A stretch of DNA of 9,898 nt from an uncultured Gemmatimonadota bacterium. Lineage in GTDB: Bacteria > Gemmatimonadota > Gemmatimonadetes > Gemmatimonadales > GWC2-71-9. Location: assembly GCA_946887295.1 (NCBI GenBank), contig CAMPKP010000132.1:1-9898 (forward strand), written 5' to 3'. The position numbers and the translations under genes were made by a program. The notes under the pieces were generated by a model that saw only the letters and a program-made list of their open reading frames with translations, had not been told where the DNA came from and did no database searches. Below, one piece after another: positions 1-6,789 of this stretch (positions within the stretch are counted from its first letter, which is position 1; the number at the start of each line of letters is the position of its first letter).

Positions 1-1
1 C

Positions 2-166
2 GCGGAGAGCCCGGATCCCGGCGAGCGCGACACCGGCAATCGTCACCGCGTCACCGCCGCGACGGTGGTGCGGGAGCTGAGTCAGGCGGGCTTCGAGGAG
101 GTCGCCGTCGAGGAGGGCCGGAGGGCCGGCCGGTTCATGGTCGTGGTGCGTCGGCCGCCGGAGTAG
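2..166 (+). CDS. C-terminal fragment of a possible class I SAM-dependent methyltransferase
   Basis: An open frame enters from the left edge and ends at TAG 164-166, giving 54 visible residues. The fragment contains HRVTAATVVRELSQAGFEEV followed by a strand-like RFMVVVRR ending. A pattern of 'HR(V/I)..., ...AGF..., hydrophobic strand, R-P at the end' is common at the C-terminus of secreted or cytoplasmic class I methyltransferases, where the last beta strands carry it. The catalytic and SAM-binding part lies outside the window, so the assignment rests only on this weak tail resemblance. The gene converges with the MFS transporter gene and their 3' ends overlap by 32 bp (135-166). It could equally be another alpha/beta protein. 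Confidence 0.4.
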   Translation, partial: AESPDPGERDTGNRHRVTAATVVRELSQAGFEEVAVEEGRRAGRFMVVVRRPPE

Positions 167-1397
167 TGGACCGCGACAGCGACACCAGCACGATCAGCGG
201 CAGCGTGGCGAGCGCCGCGAGGGCGGAGAGGGTCGAGTAGCCCCACGCCTCCAGCACGATGCCGGAGGCGGCGCCGGCCGTGGCGCCTGCCAGTCCCATC
301 ACCAGATCCGACAGACCCTGGGCAGAGGCGCGCAACTCCGCGGGAACCGACTCGCTGAGCAGTGTGGACCCGGCGACCATCGTGGCCGACCAACCGAGCC
401 CGAGCACCGTCAGCCCGCCGGCCAGGCGCGCCATGTGGTGCCCGGCGCTTCCCGCCAGGGCGCAGGCGACCAGCAGCAGCGCGATCCCCGCGAAGACGAC
501 CGGGCGCCGGCCGAGCCGGTCCGTGAGCCAGCCGAACACCGGCGCGAACGCGAACATGCCCGCCACGTGGGAGCTGAGAACCACGCCCACCAGACGCAGC
601 GTGTGCGCCGGCTCGTGGCCGGCGCCGCGGATGTGCACCGGTGTCATCGCCATCACGGCGATCATCACCATGTGGCCGATGGCCATCGCGCCCACGCCCA
701 GACGGGCCGGCGCCCGCGAGGCGACGACGGACAGCGCGGCTCCGATGCCCGCGCGGCGAGCCTCCGGTGAAGGTGTGCCCGGGTGCGCCATGGCCGCGCG
801 CGCGACCGCTGCCGGGTCCGGCCGAAGGAGCAGCATGAGGAGGAGCCCCGACAGCCCGAGCAGCAGCGCCGAGAAGAAGAAGGGGCCCGCGAGCGTCGGA
901 ATGCCGTACCGGCTCAGCGAGGCGCCGGCGGGGGCCGCCAGGCTGGGTCCGACGATCGCGCCCAGCGTCGTCGCCCACACGATCAGGGAGAGATGGCGGC
1001 CTCGAAGCGCCGGTGGTGCCAGGTCGACGGCGGCATAGCGCGCCTGGAAGCCCGCCGCGGTCGCGCCGCCGAAGAGAAAGAAGCCCGCGAACAACAGCAG
1101 TATGGAACCCCGCACTGCCGCGGTGACGACGATGAGCGCCCCAACCGCCGCGACGAGGTAGCCGGCCGTGAGGCTCGGCCGGCGGCCATGGCGATTCACG
1201 ATCGCCGTGCCCGGGATCGCGAACAGGGCGGCGCCGATCACCACCGCGCTCTGGGCGAACCCCGACACGCCGATGCCCGCGATGTCCGCGGCGAGCAGCG
1301 CTCCCACCGACGCGCCGATCGAGACGGCGATGCCGCTGACCACCTGCGTCACGAAGAGCAGGCGGAGGGTACGGCGCTGGACGGCGGCCACATTCAT
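135..1397 (-). CDS. MFS family transporter, 420 aa
   Basis: This is a 12-helix major facilitator superfamily permease of the cytoplasmic membrane, probably a drug or metabolite exporter; the substrate cannot be told from sequence. The superfamily motif A is present in both halves: NRHGRR at residues 68-73 in the TM2-TM3 loop and DRLGRR at 293-298 in the TM8-TM9 loop. A GPSLAAPAG stretch near residues 150-158 in TM5 resembles the glycine/proline motif C typical of exporters. The longer frame back to 1691 adds 98 Arg/Ser-rich residues that run through the upstream DUF998 gene, so ATG 1397 (MNVAAVQ) is preferred and gives a normal family length. No clear Shine-Dalgarno precedes it. It lies 46 bp behind the DUF998 gene on the same strand, so co-transcription is likely. 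Its 3' end overlaps the convergent left-edge gene. Confidence 0.9.
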   Translation of the reverse strand: MNVAAVQRRTLRLLFVTQVVSGIAVSIGASVGALLAADIAGIGVSGFAQSAVVIGAALFAIPGTAIVNRHGRRPSLTAGYLVAAVGALIVVTAAVRGSILLLFAGFFLFGGATAAGFQARYAAVDLAPPALRGRHLSLIVWATTLGAIVGPSLAAPAGASLSRYGIPTLAGPFFFSALLLGLSGLLLMLLLRPDPAAVARAAMAHPGTPSPEARRAGIGAALSVVASRAPARLGVGAMAIGHMVMIAVMAMTPVHIRGAGHEPAHTLRLVGVVLSSHVAGMFAFAPVFGWLTDRLGRRPVVFAGIALLLVACALAGSAGHHMARLAGGLTVLGLGWSATMVAGSTLLSESVPAELRASAQGLSDLVMGLAGATAGAASGIVLEAWGYSTLSALAALATLPLIVLVSLSRSTTPAADAPRP

Positions 1398-1443
1398 GGC
1401 CAAAACAGTAGCCCGGAGCGCCCGGCAATCAAACGCGCCGTGG

Positions 1444-2115
1444 CTACGCCTCGCCCCGCGCCGGGCCGCTTCCGATCGGGTCCCCCGGCGGCTGGGCGGG
1501 AACCCTCGAGCGCAGGAGCATGACGGCCAGCACCAGCACCCAGAGCAGGTAGGCGCCGATGTGGATCCGCTCCGACACCCCGAGCCACGGCGTGGGCTGA
1601 TCCGCGACAAGCCGGGCGGCCTCGAAGCTCGTCCAGGTGCCGAAGACGAGCAGTGTCGCCAGCGTCGCCAGCGAGTAGAGGCGGAAGCCACGCCCGAACA
1701 GAAACGCTCCGACGCCGACGGCCGACAGGATGAAGAGCACGATCACGCCGGTGACGGCGATGTGCGGGGCGTCGGACGACAGGCTCCCCGTGCCCCGCAG
1801 GTGCATCGGGGTGAAGGGTATCGCCACCAGGCCCAGCACTCCGATTCCGGCCAGCAGCCCGCCCACGAGGCGCATGGCCCGCTTGCGGCCGGCCGATCTC
1901 CAGACCCCCACGCCGAAGGCGATGATGAGGAAGTCGTACGCGATGAGGAGCGGCTCCACCGATCCTCTGGTCGGGGCGCCCACCGCCGTCAGCTCACTGA
2001 TGGCCTGGGAGGTGAAGTCGTGATAGCCGGGAAATCGCGCGGCCGCGAGCAGGTCGGCGCCGACATACAGCAGCGACGAGAGGACCCCGCAGACGAGCAA
2101 CGCTTTCCGTAGCAT
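1444..2115 (-). CDS. DUF998-family integral membrane protein, 223 aa
   Basis: This is a six-helix membrane protein of unknown function. Predicted helices lie near residues 5-25, 55-75, 85-105, 115-140, 147-172 and 183-203. The N-terminal region between helices 1 and 2 has FTSQAISELTAVGAPTR, matching the polar conserved segment of DUF998 proteins ('S-x-x-x-S-E-L-x-A-x-G-A-P'), and the alternation of short loops fits that family. ATG 2115 (MLRKALL) is supported by GGGAGG at 2127-2122 with a 6-nt spacer, which rules out the longer in-frame start. It is the first gene of a probable two-gene minus-strand operon with the MFS transporter and is divergent from the E1 gene, separated by a 305-bp region holding a large palindrome. 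The biochemical role is unknown; family membership is moderately sure. Confidence 0.8.
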   Translation of the reverse strand: MLRKALLVCGVLSSLLYVGADLLAAARFPGYHDFTSQAISELTAVGAPTRGSVEPLLIAYDFLIIAFGVGVWRSAGRKRAMRLVGGLLAGIGVLGLVAIPFTPMHLRGTGSLSSDAPHIAVTGVIVLFILSAVGVGAFLFGRGFRLYSLATLATLLVFGTWTSFEAARLVADQPTPWLGVSERIHIGAYLLWVLVLAVMLLRSRVPAQPPGDPIGSGPARGEA

Positions 2116-2178
2116 TCTTCGCCTCCCGGACACTACCGTTCCTGCCAGGTCCGGCTCAGTCCTGCGGCGATGCTCGGG

Positions 2179-2309
2179 CCAGCGGACGTGAGGTGAGCGC
2201 CGGAGGGGCGCGTTAGGACGCGCAGGCGAGGAGACCGGGCGCAGTTTGCCCGGGCTCCGACCCGAAGCGTCCGGAAGCGCCCCTCCGGCGCTCACCCCAC
2301 GTCCGCTGG
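2179..2309. repeat. 131-bp imperfect palindrome in a divergent intergenic region
   Basis: The arms 2179-2211 and 2277-2309 are reverse complements at 32 of 33 positions (the only mismatch is A2191 against C2297). Moving inwards, GGACGC 2216-2221 pairs with GCGTCC 2267-2272, GGAG 2230-2233 with CTCC 2255-2258, and CCGGGC 2235-2240 with GCCCGG 2248-2253 around a 7-nt loop. Every paired block shares one centre (paired positions sum to 4488), so the whole element is one interrupted palindrome and not several unrelated hairpins. Weaker complementarity (CCTGCGGCG at 2161 against CGCCGGCAGG ending at 2330) may extend it. No target-site duplication is evident. It could be a REP/MITE-like dispersed element, a regulatory cruciform, or the fold-back terminator of a transcript; nothing coding is seen in 2116-2420. 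Confidence 0.9.
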
Positions 2310-2420
2310 AAGGCCACGTCCGCCGGCAGGCGCCCCCAGATAGGTCCCCCAAGCCGACCACCGCCGCTATCTTACGCCGACGAGACGACACCGCGCCAGA
2401 GACCCCGAACCCCGAGCGCC

Positions 2421-4544
2421 ATGGCGACCAGAACCAGCCGCGCCCGAGCCTCATCCAGGCTCGAAAAGGCCGACCTGCTCGATATCTACAAGACGATGCT
2501 GCTCGCCCGCCGGATCGACGACAAGGAGATCCAGCTCAAGCGGCAGAACAAGATCTTCTTCCAGATCTCCGGCGCCGGCCACGAGGCCATCCTCGCCGCC
2601 GCGGCCAGGGTCCTCCGCCCGGCCTACGACTGGTTCTACACCTACTACCGCGACCGCGCCCTCTGTCTCGGCCTCGGCATGACCGCCACCGAGCAGCTGC
2701 TCTCCGCCGTCGGCGCGGCCGACGACCCCAACTCCGGCGGCCGCCAGATGCCGTCACACTGGGGCCACAAGGACCTCAACATCGTCAGCGCCTCCAGCCC
2801 CACCGGCACCCAGTTCCTCCAGGCCGTGGGCTGCGCCGAGGCGTGGCTCCGCTATAGCGCAATCGAGGGGATCGAGAACCGGGACGAGCTGATCAAGGGC
2901 GACGAGGTCGTGCTCTGCACCACCGGCGACGGCACCACCAGCGAGGGGGAGTTCTGGGAGGCGCTCAACAGCGCCTGCAACCTCAAGCTGCCCGTCGTCT
3001 TCCTGGTGGAAGACAACGGCTACGCGATCTCGGTGCCGGTCGAGGTCAACACCCCCGGCGGGTCGATCTCGAAGCTGCTCACCGGATTCCCCGGCTTGTT
3101 CATCCAGGAGGTGGACGGGTGCGACGTGCTCGCCTCGTTCGACACCATGGTGAAGGCGGTGGACTACGCCCGCGCCCGGAAGGGGCCGGCCCTGGTGCAC
3201 GCCCACGTGATCCGGCCCTACAGCCATTCGCTCTCGGACGACGAGGTGCACTACCGCCCGCCCGCCGAGCGCCAGGCCGATGCCGAGCGGGACCCGCTCA
3301 CGCGCTTTCCGCGGCACCTCCTGGAGCAGGGCATCGCGACCCAGGCCGAGCTGGACCTGATCGTCCGCCAGGTCGAGGAGGAGGTCCAGGTCGCGGCCGA
3401 GATCGCGCTCGCCTCGCCCCAGCCGCCGACCGACTCGGTGTACGACTTCGTCTACTCCCCCGACGTGGATCCCACGTCCGAGCAGTTCGACACCGAGGAC
3501 GACCCGCGCTTCGCCGGCGACCCGACCACGATGGTGGACCTGCTCAACGTCTGCCTCCGCGACGAGATGGCGCGCGACCCGCGGATCGTGCTCTTCGGCG
3601 AGGACGTGGCCGACTGCAGCCGCGAGGAGAGCCTGGGCGAGGTGAAGGGGAAGGGCGGGGTGTTCAAGGTGACCTGGGGCCTGCAGCGCGCCTTCGGGAG
3701 CGAGCGGGTCTACAACTCGCCCCTCGCGGAGGCCAACATCATCGGCCGCGCGATCGGCCTCGCCACCCGGGGGCTCAAGCCGGTGGTCGAGATCCAGTTC
3801 TTCGACTACATCTGGCCGGCGTACATGCAGCTCCGGAACGAGCTGGCGCTGATGCGCTGGCGGTCCAACAACGCGTTCGCGGCGCCGGTGGTGGTGCGGG
3901 TGACGTACGGCGGGTACCTCAAGGGCGGATCGGTCTATCACTCCCAGACCGGGGCCGCGGTGTTCACCGGTGTGCCCGGGCTTCGTGTCGTGTGCCCCGC
4001 GACGGCGCTCGACGCCAACGGCCTCCTCCGCACCGCGATCCGGTGCGAGGACCCGGTGCTCTTCCTCGAGCACAAGCATCTCTATCGGCAGACCTACAAC
4101 AAGGCGCCGAATCCCGGTCCCAACTTCATGATCCCGCTGGGGAAGGCGAAGGTGGTCCGGCCCGGCACCGACCTCACCGTCGTCACCTACGGCGCCCTGG
4201 TGCAGCGCTCGCTGTGGGCGGCCAAGGAGGCGGAGGAGCGGCTCGGGATCAGCACCGAGGTGATCGATCTGCGGTCGCTCTCGCCGGTGGACTGGGAGAC
4301 CATCGGCGAGTCGGTGCGGAAGACGAACCGGGTGGTGGTGGCCTACGAGGACTCGCTGTCGTGGGGCTACGGCTCCGAGATCGCGGCCCGCATCGGGCAG
4401 GATCTCTTCGCCTTCCTCGACGCGCCGGTGCTGCGGGTGGCATCCACCGACACGTTCGTCGCCTACGCGCCGGAGCTGGAGGACGTGATCCTGCCGCAGG
4501 TCGCCGATCTCCGGCGGGCCATCGAGGAGGTGGCGGCCTTCTAG
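2421..4544 (+). CDS. Fused E1 alpha/beta 2-oxoacid dehydrogenase, thiamine-diphosphate dependent, 707 aa
   Basis: This is the E1 component of a 2-oxoacid dehydrogenase complex (branched-chain or pyruvate type). It decarboxylates a 2-oxo acid and transfers the acyl group to the lipoyl group of E2. Residues ~15-335 are the alpha part, with the thiamine-diphosphate/Mg motif starting at GDG 169-171 and ending in EDN 197-199, and the segment [10 protein letters not shown] at 111-120. Residues ~368-707 are the beta part, with the cofactor glutamate in SPLAEANI (Glu437), a probable catalytic histidine in VYHSQ (His507) and a transketolase C-terminal domain from ~575. Alpha and beta are normally separate ~330-residue chains; here a ~30-residue acidic, Pro-rich linker joins them. 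The start ATG 2421 has no good Shine-Dalgarno; a TATCTT at 2368-2373 is a possible -10 box. No E2 or E3 gene is in the window. Substrate preference cannot be decided. Confidence 0.93.
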   Translation: MATRTSRARASSRLEKADLLDIYKTMLLARRIDDKEIQLKRQNKIFFQISGAGHEAILAAAARVLRPAYDWFYTYYRDRALCLGLGMTATEQLLSAVGAADDPNSGGRQMPSHWGHKDLNIVSASSPTGTQFLQAVGCAEAWLRYSAIEGIENRDELIKGDEVVLCTTGDGTTSEGEFWEALNSACNLKLPVVFLVEDNGYAISVPVEVNTPGGSISKLLTGFPGLFIQEVDGCDVLASFDTMVKAVDYARARKGPALVHAHVIRPYSHSLSDDEVHYRPPAERQADAERDPLTRFPRHLLEQGIATQAELDLIVRQVEEEVQVAAEIALASPQPPTDSVYDFVYSPDVDPTSEQFDTEDDPRFAGDPTTMVDLLNVCLRDEMARDPRIVLFGEDVADCSREESLGEVKGKGGVFKVTWGLQRAFGSERVYNSPLAEANIIGRAIGLATRGLKPVVEIQFFDYIWPAYMQLRNELALMRWRSNNAFAAPVVVRVTYGGYLKGGSVYHSQTGAAVFTGVPGLRVVCPATALDANGLLRTAIRCEDPVLFLEHKHLYRQTYNKAPNPGPNFMIPLGKAKVVRPGTDLTVVTYGALVQRSLWAAKEAEERLGISTEVIDLRSLSPVDWETIGESVRKTNRVVVAYEDSLSWGYGSEIAARIGQDLFAFLDAPVLRVASTDTFVAYAPELEDVILPQVADLRRAIEEVAAF

Positions 4545-4571
4545 GGACCCGGCCGCCGCTCCGGTGCCGCT

Positions 4572-5144
4572 CTATTCGCCGTCCTCAGCCTCGCCGTCCT
4601 CGGCCTCGCCGTCCTCAGCCTCGTCCGGCTCGACCTTGGGCGCCCGGGCCTGCGCCTCCTTGGCCAGCCAGTTGATCTCCGCCTCGTTCTTCTGGTAGAA
4701 CTCCAGGTTCGCCCGGCTCACCCCGGCGTCCTGGATCACCTTCTCGCTCGGCACTCCCGAGTCCTTGGTCAGGGCGTAGGCCATCCCGGCCTGGAGCAGC
4801 GCGCCCTGGGTGAGCAGGTAGTCCCGGGTGCTGAAGCCCGTCGCCGTGATGGCGCCGCGGACCGGCGGGATCCCCTCCAACAGCTCGATCTGTTCGGCCA
4901 GCGACTTGTTGCCGTAGCCGTCGAGCTGCTCGGCCACCTTCGGATTCTTCACGGCCAGGTTGGCGAGGTTGACCGTCGCGTCGAGGTACTGCTTGTACTT
5001 CGGCATCGTCAGCGTGTGAGCGCTGATCGCCTTGAGGTCGGCGTCGCTCTGGGACTGGGCCGAGACCGCCGGTGTCGCGAGGAGCAGGGTCAGCGGCGCG
5101 AGCAGCATGAGGCGCGCGCGCAGGGGCCTTCCGGAATTCGACAT
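4572..5144 (-). CDS. Small secreted protein of unknown function with acidic repeat tail, 190 aa
   Basis: I do not recognise the family. A Sec signal peptide is clear: RPLRAR basic start, a hydrophobic core (LMLLAPLTLLLA) and an Ala-x-Ala site near residue 29 (AVSAQ). The mature part (~30-170) is predicted to be mostly helical, with no cysteines, and contains TMPKYKQYLDATVNLANLAV and TGFSTRDYLLTQGALLQAGM. The last 16 residues are three AEDGE units encoded by a 15-bp tandem repeat, giving a strongly acidic tail. Start ATG 5144 has GGAG at 5158-5155, 10 nt upstream. A TACAAT at 5197-5192 could be its own -10 box, 48 nt before the start. The gene is convergent with the E1 gene (27-bp gap) and lies downstream of the structured RNA and terminator at 5213-5345, so read-through of that terminator would reach it. 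It is probably periplasmic. Confidence 0.85.
   Translation of the reverse strand: MSNSGRPLRARLMLLAPLTLLLATPAVSAQSQSDADLKAISAHTLTMPKYKQYLDATVNLANLAVKNPKVAEQLDGYGNKSLAEQIELLEGIPPVRGAITATGFSTRDYLLTQGALLQAGMAYALTKDSGVPSEKVIQDAGVSRANLEFYQKNEAEINWLAKEAQARAPKVEPDEAEDGEAEDGEAEDGE
4576..4620 (-). repeat. Three 15-bp tandem units encoding AEDGE
   Basis: On the plus strand the units are TCGCCGTCCTCAGCC (4576-4590), the same with one change A to G (4591-4605), and an exact copy of the first (4606-4620). They sit in frame at the extreme 3' end of the secreted-protein gene and encode the acidic tail. Copy number could vary by slippage without breaking the frame because the unit is a multiple of three. Confidence 0.95.
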
Positions 5145-5191
5145 CTCGAGCGGACTCCATCGAGGGGTGAGGGCAGAGTGCCGGGGGCAGT

Positions 5192-5197
5192 ATTGTA
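5192..5197 (-). promoter_or_regulatory. Possible -10 box (TACAAT) for the secreted-protein gene
   Basis: TACAAT reads on the minus strand at 5197-5192, five of six matches to TATAAT, in an otherwise GC-rich stretch and 48 nt before the start codon at 5144. At a 17-bp spacing the -35 position falls in the T-tract of the upstream terminator (TTTTTT), a poor -35. It would let the secreted-protein gene be transcribed independently of the upstream RNA. Confidence 0.35.
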
Positions 5198-5212
5198 GCG
5201 GGGGAGTGCGGC

Positions 5213-5246
5213 AAAAAAAACCGGGGACCGACTCTCTGGTCCCCGG
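5213..5246 (-). terminator. Strong rho-independent terminator on the minus strand
   Basis: A perfect 9-bp stem, CCGGGGACC (minus strand 5246-5238) with GGTCCCCGG (5229-5221), closes an 8-nt loop and is followed directly by eight T residues (5220-5213). There is no T-tract on the plus-strand side, so it acts on minus-strand transcripts. It begins one base after the P1-like helix of the structured RNA at 5247-5345, the arrangement of a terminator controlled by a riboswitch. It sits 69 nt before the start codon of the secreted-protein gene. Confidence 0.9.
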
Positions 5247-5345
5247 CGCCTGATCGGCTCGCGGCGGTCGTGCCGCTGCATTGGAGGCGCGGCTTCTGCT
5301 GGTTGCCGTGCCTGATCGGGTTCAGCTACGCTGCCTGATGAGGCG
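5247..5345 (-). ncRNA. Structured RNA resembling a SAM-I/SAM-IV-clan riboswitch aptamer
   Basis: On the minus strand a ~99-nt element is closed by a P1-like helix: CGCCTcATC (5345-5337) pairs with GATcAGGCG (5255-5247) with one C-C mismatch. Inside are a P2-like hairpin CTGA-ACCCGA-TCAG (5325-5312), then CGGCAACC (5308-5301), a signature of SAM-I-type aptamers, starting a P3-like helix CGGC (5308-5305) with GCCG (5293-5290), then the joining segment TCCAAT, and a P4-like hairpin GCGGC-ACGACC-GCCGC (5276-5261). Order, size and the adjoining terminator match the SAM-I layout. Missing are the canonical AGAG of J1/2 and the usual K-turn sequence in P2, so class membership is uncertain. It might be a SAM-I/IV variant or an unrelated structured RNA. 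The downstream gene is the secreted protein, not a methionine gene. Confidence 0.45.
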
Positions 5346-5444
5346 TGACTGGAAGGTATCGGTCCATAGGCGGGCGCTCGCTTCGGGGGTACCCTGACCT
5401 CGGCGAATGCCGCGGACCCTCCTCTCATTGGGATTGCACTTCCA

Positions 5445-5473
5445 TCAGTAGGGATGGCGCAGGACCCTGTCAA
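5445..5473 (-). promoter_or_regulatory. Candidate sigma-70-type promoter for the structured RNA
   Basis: A perfect TTGACA -35 box reads on the minus strand at 5473-5468, then exactly 17 bp, then TACTGA at 5450-5445 as a weak -10 box. Initiation near 5437 would give a leader of about 90 nt, then the aptamer-like element and the terminator, a transcript of roughly 225 nt. The leader contains GGTCC/GGACC and CGGC-ATTC-GCCG complementarities. Between this promoter and the sigma-factor start (5474-5575) no other feature is seen. Confidence 0.45.
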
Positions 5474-5575
5474 CCCGAAGGAATTGCGGACCCCGGTTGG
5501 CCTTAGGAGTATCCTCGCAGCCGGCTCGCGGCCCCGGATGGCGAACGAGTCAGTAGCCGCTCTACATTCGTGGGC

Positions 5576-6151
5576 ATGACCCTCCCCGAAGCCGAGCAGC
5601 ACCTCTCCCTCGCCCTGGAAGCGGCGGTCGCGCGGTTCGGGACGATGGTGAGGCAGGTCGGCCGGCGTTACCGGCTCGACGAGAGCGGCCTGGACGAGGT
5701 GATGCAGGAGGTCCGGATCCGCCTCTGGCGGGCCCGGGAGACGAGTGAGCAGGTCGGCGAGACCAACACGTCTTACGTATATCGCACCGCCTCGACGGCC
5801 GCCCTCGACATTCTGCGCCGCCGCCGGGCCCGTCAGGCCGATCGCCACGACGCAATCGAGGAGGAGGGCCCAGTGGCGGTCCTTGCCGCCCAGGCTCCCG
5901 ATGCCCACGCGCAGCTCGAGGGCTCCGAGCTGGCCGACCGGGTTTCCCGCGCGATAGATCGGATTCCGGCCTCCAGGCGCCCGCCGGTCCGAATGCATCT
6001 CGCCGGCTACCCCCGCGAGGAGATCGCCACGCTCATGGGATGGACCGAAGCGAAGACCCGCAACCTCCTCTACCGGGGACTCGCGGACCTGCGGGAGCTG
6101 CTGACGGCGGAGGGGATAGGATGGGACACGGCGGGAGAGACCAGCCGATGA
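5576..6151 (+). CDS. ECF-like sigma-70 family RNA polymerase sigma factor, 191 aa
   Basis: This is an alternative sigma factor that directs RNA polymerase to a dedicated promoter set. Region 2 spans about residues 20-85, with LDEVMQEVRIRLWRA for core binding and TSYVYRTASTAALDILRRRR at the -10 recognition helix. After an acidic linker, region 4 covers about residues 125-180, with the helix-turn-helix YPREEIATLMGWTEAKTRNL and LYRGLADLRELL following, which reads the -35 element. ATG 5576 is chosen over GTG 5570; neither has a Shine-Dalgarno. A TACATT at 5563-5568 is placed so that transcription could begin at or next to the ATG, which would make the mRNA leaderless; the -35 is poor, so this is only a possibility. 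The stop codon overlaps the anti-sigma start (ATGA), so translation is coupled. Target promoters are unknown; autoregulation is usual for such pairs. Confidence 0.88.
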   Translation: MTLPEAEQHLSLALEAAVARFGTMVRQVGRRYRLDESGLDEVMQEVRIRLWRARETSEQVGETNTSYVYRTASTAALDILRRRRARQADRHDAIEEEGPVAVLAAQAPDAHAQLEGSELADRVSRAIDRIPASRRPPVRMHLAGYPREEIATLMGWTEAKTRNLLYRGLADLRELLTAEGIGWDTAGETSR

Positions 6152-6789
6152 ACGAGGAGCGGCTCCGTGAGGTCTACGCCGGCGTGATGGCGTCGCGCGG
6201 CGCGGCGGGCCGGAGCGCCGGCTGCCCCTCGCCCGAGGCGGTCCTCGCGCTCGTCCGTCGGGAGGGCGGCGAGGACTCGCGGCTCGCCACCCTCGACCAC
6301 GTCATGAGCTGCGCCGAGTGCCGCTCGGAGTTCGACCTGCTCCGGAGCGTCGAGCTGGCCGGTGCCGAGCTGGGAGCGGCCGCACGCCCCGGCACGCGGA
6401 GATGGATGGCGCCCGCGGCGCTGGCGGCGTCGGTGCTGCTCGCCGTCGTGCTCGGACGCCTGGCGCTGCCCACCGCGCCGGACGGCGACGTCGTCCGGTC
6501 CGGCCCCGACGCCGGCGGCGTGACCCTGCTGGCGCCGCCGCAGGAGGCACCGGCCGGCTCGCCCATGCTCTTCGCCTGGCACCCGATTCCCGGCGCGGCC
6601 GGCTATCGTCTCGAGGTGTTGACCAGAGAGGGTGATGTGGCGCTGGAGGCGGAGACCTCGGACACGGCGATCACGCTGCAGAGCACGGCCGGACTCCCTC
6701 CGGGTGACTACCGCTGGTGGGTCGGCGCCACCTCGCGGGGCAGGGACGCACGCTCGACCCTGCGGCCCCTTCGTCTCACCGCCCAGTAG
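6148..6789 (+). CDS. Zinc-finger membrane anti-sigma factor with extracytoplasmic Ig-like domain, 213 aa
   Basis: This protein probably binds and inhibits the sigma factor encoded just upstream. The cytoplasmic N-terminus has a zinc-binding anti-sigma motif His51-x3-Cys55-x2-Cys58 (HVMSCAEC), with a further Cys26 in GCPSPEAV that could complete the site. One transmembrane helix lies at about 86-106. Residues ~125-213 form an extracytoplasmic domain containing PGAAGYRLEVLT and LPPGDYRWWVGA, a beta-sandwich pattern like fibronectin-III/Ig domains, the likely signal sensor. ATG 6148 overlaps the sigma stop by 4 bp and has GGGAG at 6133-6137; the longer in-frame start at 6040 lies inside the sigma gene and is rejected. 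The last 82 bp overlap the convergent CHAT gene. Sigma inhibition is inferred from motif and position. Confidence 0.85.
   Translation: MNEERLREVYAGVMASRGAAGRSAGCPSPEAVLALVRREGGEDSRLATLDHVMSCAECRSEFDLLRSVELAGAELGAAARPGTRRWMAPAALAASVLLAVVLGRLALPTAPDGDVVRSGPDAGGVTLLAPPQEAPAGSPMLFAWHPIPGAAGYRLEVLTREGDVALEAETSDTAITLQSTAGLPPGDYRWWVGATSRGRDARSTLRPLRLTAQ

Noticed and set aside
82..1428. 448-codon minus-strand frame covering the MFS gene.
   Set aside because: It is an Arg/Gly/Pro-rich shadow; the other frame gives 12 hydrophobic segments and two MFS motif A copies.
1398..1691. 98-residue N-terminal extension of the MFS protein.
   Set aside because: It overlaps the DUF998 coding sequence, is rich in Arg, Ser and Cys, and has no counterpart in MFS proteins; ATG 1397 leads straight into the first helix.
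2754..4079. 441-codon minus-strand open frame antisense to the E1 gene.
   Set aside because: It is the mirror frame of a GC-rich gene: the product is dominated by His, Arg, Gly and Val without domains, while the plus frame encodes a well-conserved enzyme.
4545..4571. A terminator between the convergent E1 and secreted-protein genes.
   Set aside because: Only GC-rich sequence is present, with no convincing stem followed by a T-tract in either direction.
5296..5330. Resemblance to the core of bacterial signal recognition particle RNA on the minus strand (GAACCCGATCAGG ... AGCAG).
   Set aside because: The apical part between TCAGG and AGCAG cannot form the closing stem and GGAA tetraloop that are nearly invariant in SRP RNA, while CGGCAACC with a P1-type closing helix fits a SAM-type aptamer better.
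5331..5360. CTGATGA on the plus strand followed by GAA, like a hammerhead ribozyme core.
   Set aside because: The intervening bases do not form stem II, the second conserved box is GAAG and not GAAA, and no stem III with a cleavage site is seen.
5456..5467. GGGTCCTGCGCC on the minus strand could pair with GGCGCC-GGGGACC at the terminator as an antiterminator.
   Set aside because: It lies in the spacer of the proposed TTGACA promoter, so it would not be in the transcript if that promoter is right; GC-rich pairing of this length is also expected by chance.
5221..5520. RNase P RNA or tmRNA as explanation of the structured intergenic region.
   Set aside because: The hallmark sequences of RNase P RNA (GAGGAAAGTCC and ACAGAA) and the tRNA-like ends and tag reading frame of tmRNA are absent, and the unit is too short.
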